Positions 39,516 through 50,757 of a DNA stretch of 64,000 nucleotides are shown one piece after another (the stretch's first letter is position 1; every line of letters begins with the position of its first letter). Position numbers and translations under genes: made by a program. Under the pieces are notes generated by a model. It saw nothing but the letters and a program-made list of their open reading frames with translations, had not been told where the DNA came from and searched no databases. This stretch comes from Schizochytrium sp. TIO01 (Eukaryota; Sar; Bigyra; Thraustochytrida; Thraustochytriidae). The stretch lies in assembly GCA_004764695.1 (NCBI GenBank), contig SMSO01000031.1, positions 432,600 to 496,599 of the forward strand, written 5' to 3'.

Positions 39516-42500
39516 ACTTTTTCTTCTCTTTTTTCTAACTTGTAATCTACAGGGCTGGGACATCTCAATCAAATGATTTTCTATTAGATCTCCTGGCCTG
39601 CTGCATTATCTCCAAGTACAAGTTGCAAATAACCCTTAGATTACATATTTTTTTAATAACATTTTTTGTACATTAAAAGTTGAAAAACATTCGCTAAGGA
39701 AGCGATTTTTATTTGATCAAAGACCATAATTTTGGTGATACATCAGATTGCTTCAGTTTGTGTGCAACCCTCTATAAGATGCGGCTCAGAGCAAGCGCCA
39801 TAACTCGTGGCAGCTTTCATGGCACGGTAACGAGCAACGAGATTGGGCGCAGATGTAATGTAAACTGTTACTGATTAGACGCCTAGTGCATAAACCATGC
39901 ATATAAAATAGTATTCCAATTGATATGATCTTGGCTGAGCTCCAGAAAACCGTCGTTCACTATCTATGAGACTGGATAGTTCAATATTGTACTTTAACTT
40001 GGCGCCAAGCAGAGTCAATTTCTGGATGATTTGAAGGAGTGCTGCTCGGGGGCTGCTGGGGATAGATCCTAGGTGATGTTGGCTATGTGTTTGTTCATAG
40101 CCACATAGTTTCCGCTGCGGGAGAATTATTGCCAAAATGTCTGGAAAGCAAAGCACATCTCCGATGTTATTTCTGTTGGCCGAATGTTTCTCCATTCAGG
40201 TCGGTGAAGTTCGTTGTGATAGAGTGTATGTAAGCAGGGACGTAAAAGAAGGTGCACCTTTTTACGTCCCATTACTAAGTGTGGATCGAGATACTGATGG
40301 CTCAAGGAAATCTGATTCATCTTCTTTTTTGTAGGTAGATCTTGTAAGAAAGTAGCCAAGTGAGAAATTAAATTGTTCTTCACTAAAGCAGGGGGGATTT
40401 AAAAAAAGATCTAATCGTCTTAATTGTGCACTCACATACTTTGTATATATATTTAGCCAGTTATAGTCAATCCAAACAAAACAGATCAGTTTTCTTCATT
40501 ATCATCTATTCCGAGAGAGCATATTATTGCTCTCTAGTATTCTGATCTATCTACCTTTTCAATACCAAATTAAGTTTATACTTTATACACTTTTATATAA
40601 TATGTCTTAATCAACAAAACATGCAAATATAACAATAAATATCAAAATTTTATAAAATATAATAATTATTTTAAATTCAAAAAAAATAAAATTAGATTTT
40701 ATATCAATTTGTATTTAATTATTATATTTTGATAAATATTTATATTTAAATTTAAAATAACAAGTTTGATTACTTGAGAGCTCATAATATATAAGCAATA
40801 AAAAGTACTCTAACTTTCATATCGCAGCTTAGACAAGTGACGACTTTGATACTCTCATTTCCTTTATACTGACTGAACTAAATTGACTTCGATCCTAGCA
40901 ATTTTTAAAATATAAAGACTTTTTCACATGCTCCTATAGGTTTTAGTGATTCTTCTTTCATACCACTGGTCTCCTACTTAATCATGTTTTCAAAATAACA
41001 AAACCAATACTCAACTCTGGATTACGATAAGAGATAACCAAAAAATATTGAAGACTATCTCTCACGCTTTGAACCACTTGAATTATCAGCAGGAGAGTAT
41101 TGTGATGAAAAATCAGCACTAAACTGACACAACATATATTTATATTAATAGTACTCAGGAAATAAAATGACATAAATTTCACCTTCCACATGCAGATTTG
41201 TGATTTGAATCAGAAACCCATATTTCAAAAGTGATTGTATTTATAGAGGAAATACTAGGGCAGTAATCTAGTTTGCACAGTTCCCAAAGTCATGATATCA
41301 CATTGGTAGATATTTATAGGACTAATATAGCCGCGAGGTGTTCAGTGTGAGGGGAGCAAACGAGTGCTCATTCTTAGAATTTTGAGTGAACAAACTAAGA
41401 CACGAAGATCTGATGGTAAATAACATCCGCAAAACTATGGTAGACGTTGCAGTGGCTTTCTAAGGGTCTGAATAGCTGTTTTCCCGGTATACTGCATATT
41501 TATTCACTATTTAAACTCTTGAAGGTTCCAAAACATACTCACCTATAGTGTGGAGCAGAGTCTTGAACTTTTTAATACGCACCTTCCTCTAGGCATTGAG
41601 TTGTAATGCCCATATGAAAACTTATTTATGCTTTAATAATCAAACAAATATTTCTTTTCTAGACAGCTAAGCGATTTCTTTTGCATTGCGAATTATTCTG
41701 GATTTGTCAACCAGGTGGTTCACCAACCAAAGGCTGCAGAATCAGGAAAGCTCATAAAAGGATTTTTACTAGGCCTTTCCAGCTTGTATGGTTCCTAATT
41801 TTAATTTCTTCATTAAATATTTAACAATACTAACTTTGATTCGTTTGTACCTTGCATTATTATCCTAGCTTTCGAAGAAATAAAAATCTCCTAAGTTTCT
41901 TCTGAATATAGTTGCAGTTAGAGATTAAGAGATTGTATGGGTGTTGCATTCTTCAATTGGTCAATATGATGACTTTTGCTTACCTTGCATCTCCTTATAA
42001 AGACAACATAATTCACTCCCTCATGAGTTAATCAATGTGCCATAATCTCAAAGTATAGACATCGTGTGCCCTCTAAGTTCATATTAGCTATCTTGAATAA
42101 TTAAAACGACCATCTTTGTGAGCTCTGGCTTAAGAGAAATAAGAAAAAAATGTATCCTATATAGATTAAAGTCTGGTCTCTAGTGATAATATTCATATAC
42201 TCCCAAAGGTTCTATAGCAGCTACTCCGATTGGTTACACTTTCCATGCCTAGATGGCTAATTGAAGAGATCGTTTCATCTAAAAATTTGCTCACAAGTTG
42301 ATACGTACAAATCTTCAGTTCAGGCGTAGGGGGGACTGCCTGAACATAGTATACGCAACATATCATGTTCGGTCCTGTGGCGGCCTCTTTCTAAATCTCA
42401 ACCACAACTGTAAGAGTGTAAAATATGTGACAACACACAGGAGTTCCAGTACATAATCATTTCACTGCATCACATAGGATGAGGTTTGAGTCTAAGATAG

Positions 42501-42922
42501 AAACTCCAAGAAATGCTGAGGGAGTTGGCGAGTGGTCATTATATCACAAATCGAACAACACACATTTTACTTTTTTAATTAATTTTTTTAATAGATGTGA
42601 AAAGTGACAACGAGAAAAGAGAAGACATTTTCAAATGGATGCACCCTGAACATGATAAATCCCATGTGGTTCAATTCGAGAAACAGCAGCGACAAAAGTA
42701 AGAACACAACAGGAAAAACGTAAACAGCTTCGTTATCTTTCAAGGTGCATCGCTCGAATTTTCAGGTCTTGTTTACAACAATTTGCACGTCTCGTTAACG
42801 CGTGAAATATGGTGATGGGGTTGGTATAAAAAATTCTCAACTCAGAAAATAAAGCAGAACTAACACTGAAAAAGCGAGTTCTACTGTTCACTCAATCGAA
42901 TAGAGGCAACAAATGTCGAAGA
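39516..42922. other. AT-rich intergenic region between LRR gene and kinase
   Basis: This is 3.4 kb of AT-rich DNA with no supported gene. Two short frames exist near 39875-40334 on opposite strands, but neither resembles a known protein. The most AT-rich part, 40440-40850, can be folded as an imperfect inverted repeat. No tRNA or rRNA was recognised. The region contains the 3' flanks of both convergent neighbours, the LRR gene (+) and the kinase (-). Confidence 0.5.
40500..40835. repeat. Imperfect AT-rich inverted repeat (foldback-like)
   Basis: The left arm (about 40505-40685) and right arm (about 40690-40835) share complementary blocks. 'AAAATATAATAATTA' in the left arm (near 40655) matches the complement of 'TAATTATTATATTTTG' (near 40718). 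The outer 'ATTGCTCTCTAGTA' (40526-40539) faces 'TACTTGAGAGCTCATAA' (near 40772). The match is degenerate and the composition is extreme, so part of the similarity may be chance. Confidence 0.35.
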
Positions 42923-45900
42923 TTAGATTTTTGGTTGCCATCCAGACCTATCCACGTCTGCATCCTTGAACTTAGGATCATACTTGTTTTTGAATGAGGG
43001 ACTTTCAAATCGATGAAAATCTCGAACCTTTGGAGTAAATGGCGCAGATAGCTCTCCCTTTTGAAGTTGAGCAATGGGAAACTTAGAAAGAAACGGGTGA
43101 TTTTCAAGTCCAGAGCGTATGAGTTTGACGCGCTTTGGCTTGCGCGGCTCAAGAAGCCCACAGATGAACTTCCGGCAGTCCTTACTAAATGTCGCGTACT
43201 CTGGGAACTTAATGTCGGAAGCATCCTGATGACCAAGAACAGCTTCATAGCAATCCATTGGAGAACGTCCCTGGAAGGGAGAATTTCCTGCGATAAGTTC
43301 AAAAGCAAACACACCAAGAGCCCACCAGTCAACGGCACTGTCATGGCCTCGGCCAAGGATGATTTCCGGAGCCATATATTCAGGAGTACCACACACTGTA
43401 TAAGTCATATTAGTCTTTTTAGCAAGACCAAAGTCTGCTATTTTAAGATATCCCTCTGAAGTCAAGAAAAAGTTCTCAGGTTTGGCATCACGGTAAACAA
43501 TTTGACAAGCATGAATCGCTTTAAGGCCAAGATACACTGAGACGATGTAAAATTTTGCGTCAGTTTCCGAGAGGCGTGGTTCGCTCCGGTTAACTCTACG
43601 CATTGCACCATACATGTCGCCTCCTTGGCAGAGTTCCATCAAGAAATAAATGTTTTTGCGATCATAAAATGCAGCGTAGAGTGCTACCACAAAACGGCTT
43701 CGGCCATGTTCAGCGATTTCGGCCATTGCATGACGCTCATTTTCAACCATTTCTTCCCATCCATTATCAGTAATAAAGCAGCGCCGAAGTGTCTTAAGAG
43801 CCATAAAGGGAGGGAGATAAGTTCGCTCTCCCGTAACTGGGTCTGTCATCTCAATGTTAGACCCAGACTTTCCATGAGGTCGCACAAGATGCACACGTCC
43901 AAAACTACCCTTTCCAAGTTTTGCAAGTGGCTCAAGGTTATTAAGCCCAATGTTTGTGCATGGAAGTGGTAGATTCTCCCAAGCAAGATCTCCAGCAGAG
44001 GAGGACGAAAGCTCAACATCTTCATTCTCCTCCTCCGTGTCTTCAGAGTCAAGATCTTCCGAGCGCACAGACGTCGAGCTTGGTAGACGAACTTTACCAG
44101 AACTTTTCTTTTGACCAATGTTCAGGTCATAGCCTGAATCAACCGTGGTTTCCTCCATTGATTCTTGTCGCTTTGCATGTTTCTCCTTAATGGTTTGAAG
44201 AGTATGGCCAACATATTCTTCGGCTGATGCAGCACTTGATTTCACCTTTAAGGATTTCGATGGTGTCTTCATGTCAGGGAAGAGGGTTTGCACTGAATCT
44301 GCCCATCTCGCCTTAATGGCTTCACCAAGGGGACCGATCAGAGCCTCAAACTCATCCACATCGAGAGTCAGGGTCGTTGTTCTATCTTCCGAGGCCACGA
44401 GACGAACATCGGATTTTGTAGCCTTTTCAAGCAAAGCCCACTCCCCAAAAGATTCACCACGACGCAAAATCGATTTAAGTTCGTTGTCGATAAGCATATC
44501 GACTCGGCCAGATCCAACAATTAGAACCTGATCAAGAGTGTCCCCGCGTTCAACGATAATGTCTCCACGTTTATAAACTTTCTCTGTCATTGCATCTGCA
44601 AGGGTAACTAGCTCTTCCTCCGTAAGGTTTTCGCTCAGCACCTCCATGCTATTCAGGCATTGCATCTTGCGTGCTTGCCTCTTGCGTGCCTGGGCTTTGC
44701 GAATCTCGAAGAAGGTCTGCCGATCGATCGCCCACAAAACACCATCCGTGACCGCACGAACCGTCACAGCTGCAGGCTGCTCATACAACAAAGCAAGCTC
44801 ACCAAAGAATGTGCGAGGACCCTTTTCGGCAACCAACTCAGGCAAACCATTACTGTCAGCATTACGGCGATAGACATGGTAGGAACCCTTTTCAATCACG
44901 TAAAAGCTGTCGCCGGTTTCTCCCTGCTTCACAACGTCGTCCTTAGCTTTCACAGAGACACGGTACATTCGAGAGACCATTTCATGCATCGAGTGTGCAT
45001 CAAGGTCATCGAAAAGCATGCCAGAAAGGGATATTGAAGTCTCAATAGTTTCTTTGATGAGTTGTTCAGTGGCTGGTGTCTTGACCTCAATTCGGCCAGT
45101 CGTGAAGCCATTGCCGCGCATCAGAGGACGGACAGCCATTCGAGGGCCAGGGACATTGACTTCTGGGGTGGCTTGGCCAGACTTTGCACCGCGCGGTGTG
45201 TTGATGCCACTGAATAGTTTACGAGGAAGCGTTTCATCTCCAGCGACAGTGTTGAAGCGACGCTGAGTTCCCTGATCAGCGGGTCCAGATCCTAATTGCG
45301 AAGATGTCAGCCCAGGACCTAATATATTGTTGCGATCATCCTTGGTATAGGCAAAATCTTTGCTTTTATCATCCTTGGTAGTGACCACTTTGGAAATTGA
45401 ACGTCGTAAAGAACGCTTTCTTTGGTTTGCGTCTGAAGACCCATCATCGGTTTTGCCAGCGTCTGCACCCTCAGGTAGACGGGCGGTATGCCTTTGCTTG
45501 GGCTTTGACCAAAAACATAGGAACCCTCCACTACTGCTAACCACCCCAGCATCACGTTGACGTTGAACCTCATCATGGAAGCTGGCTTGGTCGTCATCAT
45601 CATTGTGTGAATTCTCTGATTCTGCATGAGAGGTTTCGTGCATCTCCACCGGCTGGACACCCTCGTCGCCCGCTTTGCTGTGACTTCGGTCAAGAGATAC
45701 ATTGAGCCCAGGGGGCGGTGGAACATAAGAAGAGTCAATAAAGTCGTCTTCATCCTCACCATCTTCTTCATCAGCACTGAAATGCGAGGTATCATGCATG
45801 GCCTGATCTCTCTTACGGGTTCTATTCCGGGTGTTTCCTCGTTTAATGGTGGTTCCTTCCCTGCGCTCAATCTGCTCACGCAACTTTTTTGCTTTACTCA

Positions 45901-46495
45901 TGAAAAGTTCAGAGTCATGAAGAAAATCTGTTGTCATCTTAATTGACTCGCGCTCACGGCGCTTGTCCATGGTACCATCTATGCGTGTACCAAACGCCCC
46001 AGTTCCGAGAAGACTTGAGCGTTTAGTTTTCGGAGCTGCAAGTTTTTGATCTCCATCTCGAAGACGAAGAATAGCGAAAACCCAACGTTTGCAAACATCT
46101 TCTGTTGCTGCCCTGAGCATGAGAGAAGGCGAGTTGTCATTGAAGACAATCTCAAATTTGATGCCTTTATTGCCAACAAAGAGAATTTTTTTGATGTTAC
46201 TAACGTAAGCAACTTTGCGATCACCTTGGGCCAAGCGTTCTGCACCTACGAATTCGCGCATATTTGTCCCGTGTTCGTAGTGGCTGAGGGTCCATTGGCC
46301 ATCTGCGCTTGCGCTGAGAACGAACCAGCATCGCCTCCACCGCTCGGCTCCGCTGAAGTACTTTTCCTTTTTCTGCAGCCATCCCGAGAGGGTCTCGCCC
46401 ACTGCGTCATCGCTCCCGTGAAAGTTCTCCACCTCAACAGATGCTACTTGCTGAAGGGAGTCTTCGTCCCCCACGGCTGCCTCTGTGTCCGCCAT
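42923..46495 (-). CDS. PH domain / dual cyclic-nucleotide-binding / AGC-type protein kinase
   Basis: A single 1190-codon frame. A PH domain lies at residues ~36-152 ('SGWLQKKEKYFSG' ... 'VCKRWVFAIL'). A polar linker follows, then two cyclic-nucleotide-binding domains at ~490-610 and ~615-735, and a Ser/Thr kinase at ~857-1115 with an AGC-like tail. Visible kinase motifs are the glycine loop 'LGKGSFGRV', Lys901, catalytic 'YRDAKPEN' with Asp1003, 'DFG' with Asp1021, 'CGTPEYMAPE' and 'DWWALGVFAFEL'. The layout matches cGMP-dependent kinases with an added PH domain, implying membrane phosphoinositide recruitment. Both phosphate-binding cassettes keep 'FGE' but lack the usual Arg (Ala575 and Lys694), so the ligand may not be cAMP or cGMP. 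Antisense frames over this gene are shadows. Confidence 0.94.
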   Translation of the reverse strand: MADTEAAVGDEDSLQQVASVEVENFHGSDDAVGETLSGWLQKKEKYFSGAERWRRCWFVLSASADGQWTLSHYEHGTNMREFVGAERLAQGDRKVAYVSNIKKILFVGNKGIKFEIVFNDNSPSLMLRAATEDVCKRWVFAILRLRDGDQKLAAPKTKRSSLLGTGAFGTRIDGTMDKRRERESIKMTTDFLHDSELFMSKAKKLREQIERREGTTIKRGNTRNRTRKRDQAMHDTSHFSADEEDGEDEDDFIDSSYVPPPPGLNVSLDRSHSKAGDEGVQPVEMHETSHAESENSHNDDDDQASFHDEVQRQRDAGVVSSSGGFLCFWSKPKQRHTARLPEGADAGKTDDGSSDANQRKRSLRRSISKVVTTKDDKSKDFAYTKDDRNNILGPGLTSSQLGSGPADQGTQRRFNTVAGDETLPRKLFSGINTPRGAKSGQATPEVNVPGPRMAVRPLMRGNGFTTGRIEVKTPATEQLIKETIETSISLSGMLFDDLDAHSMHEMVSRMYRVSVKAKDDVVKQGETGDSFYVIEKGSYHVYRRNADSNGLPELVAEKGPRTFFGELALLYEQPAAVTVRAVTDGVLWAIDRQTFFEIRKAQARKRQARKMQCLNSMEVLSENLTEEELVTLADAMTEKVYKRGDIIVERGDTLDQVLIVGSGRVDMLIDNELKSILRRGESFGEWALLEKATKSDVRLVASEDRTTTLTLDVDEFEALIGPLGEAIKARWADSVQTLFPDMKTPSKSLKVKSSAASAEEYVGHTLQTIKEKHAKRQESMEETTVDSGYDLNIGQKKSSGKVRLPSSTSVRSEDLDSEDTEEENEDVELSSSSAGDLAWENLPLPCTNIGLNNLEPLAKLGKGSFGRVHLVRPHGKSGSNIEMTDPVTGERTYLPPFMALKTLRRCFITDNGWEEMVENERHAMAEIAEHGRSRFVVALYAAFYDRKNIYFLMELCQGGDMYGAMRRVNRSEPRLSETDAKFYIVSVYLGLKAIHACQIVYRDAKPENFFLTSEGYLKIADFGLAKKTNMTYTVCGTPEYMAPEIILGRGHDSAVDWWALGVFAFELIAGNSPFQGRSPMDCYEAVLGHQDASDIKFPEYATFSKDCRKFICGLLEPRKPKRVKLIRSGLENHPFLSKFPIAQLQKGELSAPFTPKVRDFHRFESPSFKNKYDPKFKDADVDRSGWQPKI

Positions 46496-46850
46496 CTCTT
46501 CTCCAGCTTGCTAGTCGCGGCTGGCGAGGGCGAGAACAAAATAGGCACTTGCTCTGTTGTTCTGCCGCTCTGTTGAAGTAGGCAGTGTCTGCTGCAGTGG
46601 TGCTCTGTTTGCACGTGCTGCTCCAACTCTTGAAGTCTGTGTATTTCTTTTTACTTTCTTTCTTGATCTCTAGTACTACCTATACAATCGTTACTCGATA
46701 CCTGCTACTCTGGTAGTAGTGGATAGTTTTTAATGTGCCAGGTATTTTAAAGAAGGTTTTACTTAAAAAGTAAATATATTGAAAAAAACATAACTCTTTC
46801 TGTGTGAAGTCTGCCTTCTCTATGTCTTTCCACGTGTGTGAGTCTTTCTA

Positions 46851-46886
<36 letters not shown>

Positions 46887-46938
46887 AGTCTGTCTGTCTT
46901 TTCTTTTCTTTTCTATCAGTCTGTCTGTCTTTCTGTCT
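46851..46938 (+). repeat. (TGTC)n microsatellite
   Basis: There are repeated TGTC/CTGT units with a few interruptions (TTTG, CAGT and TTTTC runs), about 350 bp upstream of the kinase start codon. Confidence 0.9.
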
Positions 46939-47160
46939 CGCACCTAGTATTCACTTAGTCATTCTCTTTTCTTTCCCAATGTGGAAGTTGGCACTCATCC
47001 ATATCTTACGATTAGGGTGCACATGAATTCCATTTTTTCTTCTTAGCCCCCCCTATATGCACTTAAAATGAGTCCTTTTAGCTTTCCCCTGTGCTATCTA
47101 TGACGCCTTTCTAGTATCTACACCTCGGCAGAGAGCTGGAATGGCTTGCCTCAAATCTAC

Positions 47161-47195
47161 ACACTCTCACTAGTCAGAGGTAATAAGTTCAAACC
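47161..47195 (+). repeat. Dispersed short repeat, copy 1 (SINE-like)
   Basis: Contains ACTCTCACTAGTCAGAGG followed by AAGTTCAAACC, which resembles a Pol III B box. Related copies are at 48105-48165, 48196-48245, 48658-48680, 49895-49945 and 57066-57119. Confidence 0.5.
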
Positions 47196-47698
47196 ATTTA
47201 GTTTGGAGAAATATTCAAGCCAAAATAGTCACTCATTGCTACCTACCTACCTATTTAGCACCATAGAGTCTATTTTTGCACGTGTCGTAGAATATACCTA
47301 GCTAGGTACCTATAGCCACTCCTAGTAGTTCAGGTTGGCACGTTTCTCTATCATATGACTTCTATCCTTACCTACTCTCTTGTAATCGGTATAGAGAACT
47401 ACTACTGTCATTCCTTTGTGTTTGGGTAATGAGGTGACTCGGATGTTTACTGGACCAGTCCATGTCTGTTCTACCTAGCTAGATCATCAGCTTGGTGCTT
47501 GATCAGTCAGGTTTATAAACAATGTCTTTGCTACACCCCTACAAGTGAAATTAGACAGATGACATAACAGGTGTGTACGCAACACATACTGCAGATTTCA
47601 TTTTTCATTTTTCATATTGTTTTTCATTAATAAAATTAAATTAAAAAAAGGAAAAAAGAAAAATCAACTATTAAAAGTTGACTCGAACTTGAATGTAC

Positions 47699-47733
<35 letters not shown>

Positions 47734-47735
47734 TT
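47699..47735 (+). repeat. (TTTA)n microsatellite
   Basis: About nine consecutive TTTA units form a plain microsatellite in the intergenic region. Confidence 0.92.
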
Positions 47736-48104
47736 ATTCAAATACAACATTTTTCAGTTTCTCCTTTTAAATTATAAAATAATAAAATAGCAAAGGTTGA
47801 ATTAAAGAAGGTAACTTAAAGACAATATTTTGATTGTGTATAAACGGTGCCAAGTATTGTACTTTTAAAATTTACATTGCTGTAGGCCTAACAACTGAAA
47901 AAAAATTGTAAGACAGAAAGAAAGAAGGAAAGGCCATCACCGTTAAAGTTTTCTTGCAGTGATTAGAATGAAAAAGAGGTACGGAAACGTTGGCCTCTAC
48001 TTTGGTCGGGTAAGAATGGAAGCAACAGGCGTAGAGTTACGAGCGTGGTGACACAAGCATTCATGAGGTGGAATGCCAAAAACTTCCCCAGCAACTCGTA
48101 GATA

Positions 48105-48165
48105 CACCCTCGCGAGTCAGAGGCAAGAGATCTAATCAATCTTTTGACTTGGGTAGGAACTCAAT
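48105..48165 (+). repeat. Dispersed short repeat, copy 2 (SINE-like)
   Basis: Core CCTCGCGAGTCAGAGGCAAG is followed by AATCTTTTGACTTGGGT. The second block is shared exactly with the copy at 57066-57119 (opposite strand), which argues against chance. Confidence 0.5.
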
Positions 48166-49894
48166 TCAAAATCACTAATTAGAACAGCTGCCACGCTCAC
48201 TCTTACTCGCTAGTTGAAATCTTTTAGCAAGTCGGGTTAAAACTCAAGCCCAAACCCAAACAACTCATTAGCCACGCTGGAAATAAGATGGAATGCGAAG
48301 GGCCCGGGTACCAGTCTATCATATGATTCACTGCAGCATATGCACTACTATTCTCTGTTTTGCTTTCGGACCATCGGAGCGACTGAGGGTAAATACAACA
48401 AACAGGGACTCGTGGGTAATTATTCCTAATCGCCGGAACTGGAATAGTATGCTCGATTGCTAATCAGATCTTCGCTTGCATGGATAGTGTATATTTATTC
48501 TTTAGAAAATTACGTTGTCTTGGAGAGAAGGAAGAGCTGGCATCAAATTGGTTGTGCACTCACATATCAACCTTTTAGCTATTCGTGTTTCCTAAGGTCA
48601 CCATGTTGTCACTATAGTTCCTCTCTAGAGACAAGTAGAAGGTTGATATTTAGCCTAACCTCTGACTAGAGGTTCAAGCCATTGAAACAATGGTGGTCGA
48701 AGGCTCAAGTTGTAGCAAAGGCTTAGCAGAGCACGGAACTCCCGTCGTGTAGTGGCGAGGAATCATGGAACACGATCTTCCATGAGTATTTCCTCGATGC
48801 TGTTTATCATTGACAGAAGGGAAATCATGGTTGCCTTAACTTTCAGTAAGAAGCAAACTGAAGAGAGACAATTGCAAAGGAGAAGAAAGAACAGGCTCAA
48901 AGGTAGGCTTTGAGTTGAAAAAATAAAATAATAAGAACATGGCTTTCAAATGGTTTATATTGCAAAGAGTGCAGTGTGGGGCGCGAAGACAGAATGACTC
49001 AGAAGCGAACGAAAGTAGGTACCTAGGTGTACAGATAGCTTGTAGGTACGAAGGCAAAAAACATCATCCAGGTATGATGGCCATATGCTGACTTGCAGAA
49101 AACTTGAAAGATAAGCAGGCAAGATAAAAACCAATCTATGAAAAAGGTTAAGGACAGACCTTTTTAGAAGTTCAATAAACTTTCTTCTCTTTTCACTCTT
49201 AAACTCCTTCTATAAAGTGTATATAATAAAAAAGCTTCATCCCTGAGAATTAACATATTTCAACAAAAGAAGTTATCTATGCTAAAGGTTAAGTCGGCTC
49301 TTAGGTACCTGACTGCTAAAGTAAATGAAATAGAAAGCAAGAGCAATTTTTAGAAGAAAGACACTCTTTTGATTCCATTTATTTAGCCAAGGTCCAGAAC
49401 GATCCTGCTTTCGACTTTATAGTCTGATGCATGCATTTGACAAATTTATCCAGATTTACTGTGTCACGACGGACGATGAAGCAGTTCTGAAAAGCTGCGA
49501 TCTAACAAATCAACAGAGACATCGATGCTGCTATAAAAAAAAAGGTTTTACTTCTGATAGGTGAAAATGAATCTGAGGAGCCGAGTCCAGCCTACCAGTG
49601 ATGCGGGTAGGACGCAACAGTAGGGTAGATTTCCCGACGCTTGGATAATTACTACCCACGGCCCGACCGAGTGTACACAGAGAGGTGTTGATGCATTGCA
49701 ACTATCGTTAATGCTTTGTTATTAGGGATCATTGTTTTTTCTACTCTAGAGGTAAACCAAAACTTGAAAGTGGAAAGTGATCTCCCGCTGGAAACTCTTT
49801 CGAAGCCTATATCTCAATGGTTCGTAGCTGGGAAGGTAGGTACCTACTAGCACTAATTGCTGTTGTAGAATATGACTCGAGTAATTGTTTTCGG

Positions 49895-49945
49895 CTTGAG
49901 CTTTTAACGATTTAAACTCAGCGCCTCTGACTAGGGAGAGTGCAT
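49895..49945 (-). repeat. Dispersed short repeat, copy on minus strand (SINE-like)
   Basis: On the minus strand it reads CACTCTCCCTAGTCAGAGG followed by GAGTTTAAATC, matching copy 1 in core and spacing. Confidence 0.5.
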
Positions 49946-50757
49946 ATAATATACCAGGGATAGATTCCACTAATCTCCGACTTAGTTGGGACTTGGGATC
50001 ATATGGGCATTACTTTTGTTTTGTTGTATATTCGATCTCTTCTTGGTTACACAATCGTTGATGTCTTATGTCCTCCAAACGCCAAATACTTTTCCTCACC
50101 TTGGTTTCAATGAATGGGATCAATTTGCGTTGTGCAGCACAAAACGATCATAATGTTAATATATCTTATGCTCACCTTTATTAATCAAGTGTATCCTCAC
50201 ATGGTATTATTTTTATCTTTGCATAGCAACGTTCTCATTCATCAGAGGAGAGGAAAGTTTGCTTCCTTCATAAACCAATCTACTTTGAAGATTCTTATTC
50301 TTTGCGTAGGCTCCAGCTAAAGTATCAGCATACTTCGTCTTTGCTTTAGTTTCTTATTCAGGTACAAAACACTTATAATATCCGACCGTGTAGATATTCG
50401 AATAACGTTGGTATCAATGGTGATCTCTCCTGCATGTTCCTAAGCTTTGACGCCGATTTTATGAGCAAGCAGAGTTGGCCAGTAGTCCAAGTGGGCAATA
50501 TGGCCTAGCCAGCTCGTTTTCTTTCTTTTCTTTCTTTCTTTCCCTTTGTACTTACCATTGATACATACTAGGGGTATTATTTTAAACCAAGCAGGTACTA
50601 GTAGTATCTATTTAAGAATTAACAGGGCACAGAGAAGATCATGATTTCCTCCATGGCAGAAGCCCAGGATATCGCTCAAACAACAACTGTCCAATCTTTA
50701 CCCCCTATTCTCTCTTGATAGAGGAACAAAGATAACACAATTGTCAGGTGAACACCT

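Larger units (their letters stand above)
46496..50757. other. Long intergenic region with simple repeats and dispersed short repeats
   Basis: This 4.3-kb stretch separates the divergently arranged kinase and TMEM175-like genes. I find no gene. It holds TGTC and TTTA microsatellites, several ACCTACCT/TAGGTAGG tracts, and at least four copies of a short element with core CTCACTAGTCAGAGG. Short frames of 60-75 codons occur but have no recognisable domains. Confidence 0.55.

Noticed and set aside
39875..40334. Two short frames on opposite strands (106 and 65 codons)
   Set aside because: They overlap each other antisense, have no recognisable domain, and show no splice or conservation support from sequence alone.
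48735..48800. tRNA-like sequence with 'GTAGTGGCGAGGAATC' and a 7-bp hairpin
   Set aside because: The hairpin loop has nine bases, no acceptor stem pairs, and the T arm is missing, so it is not a valid tRNA. It may be a relic of a repeat.
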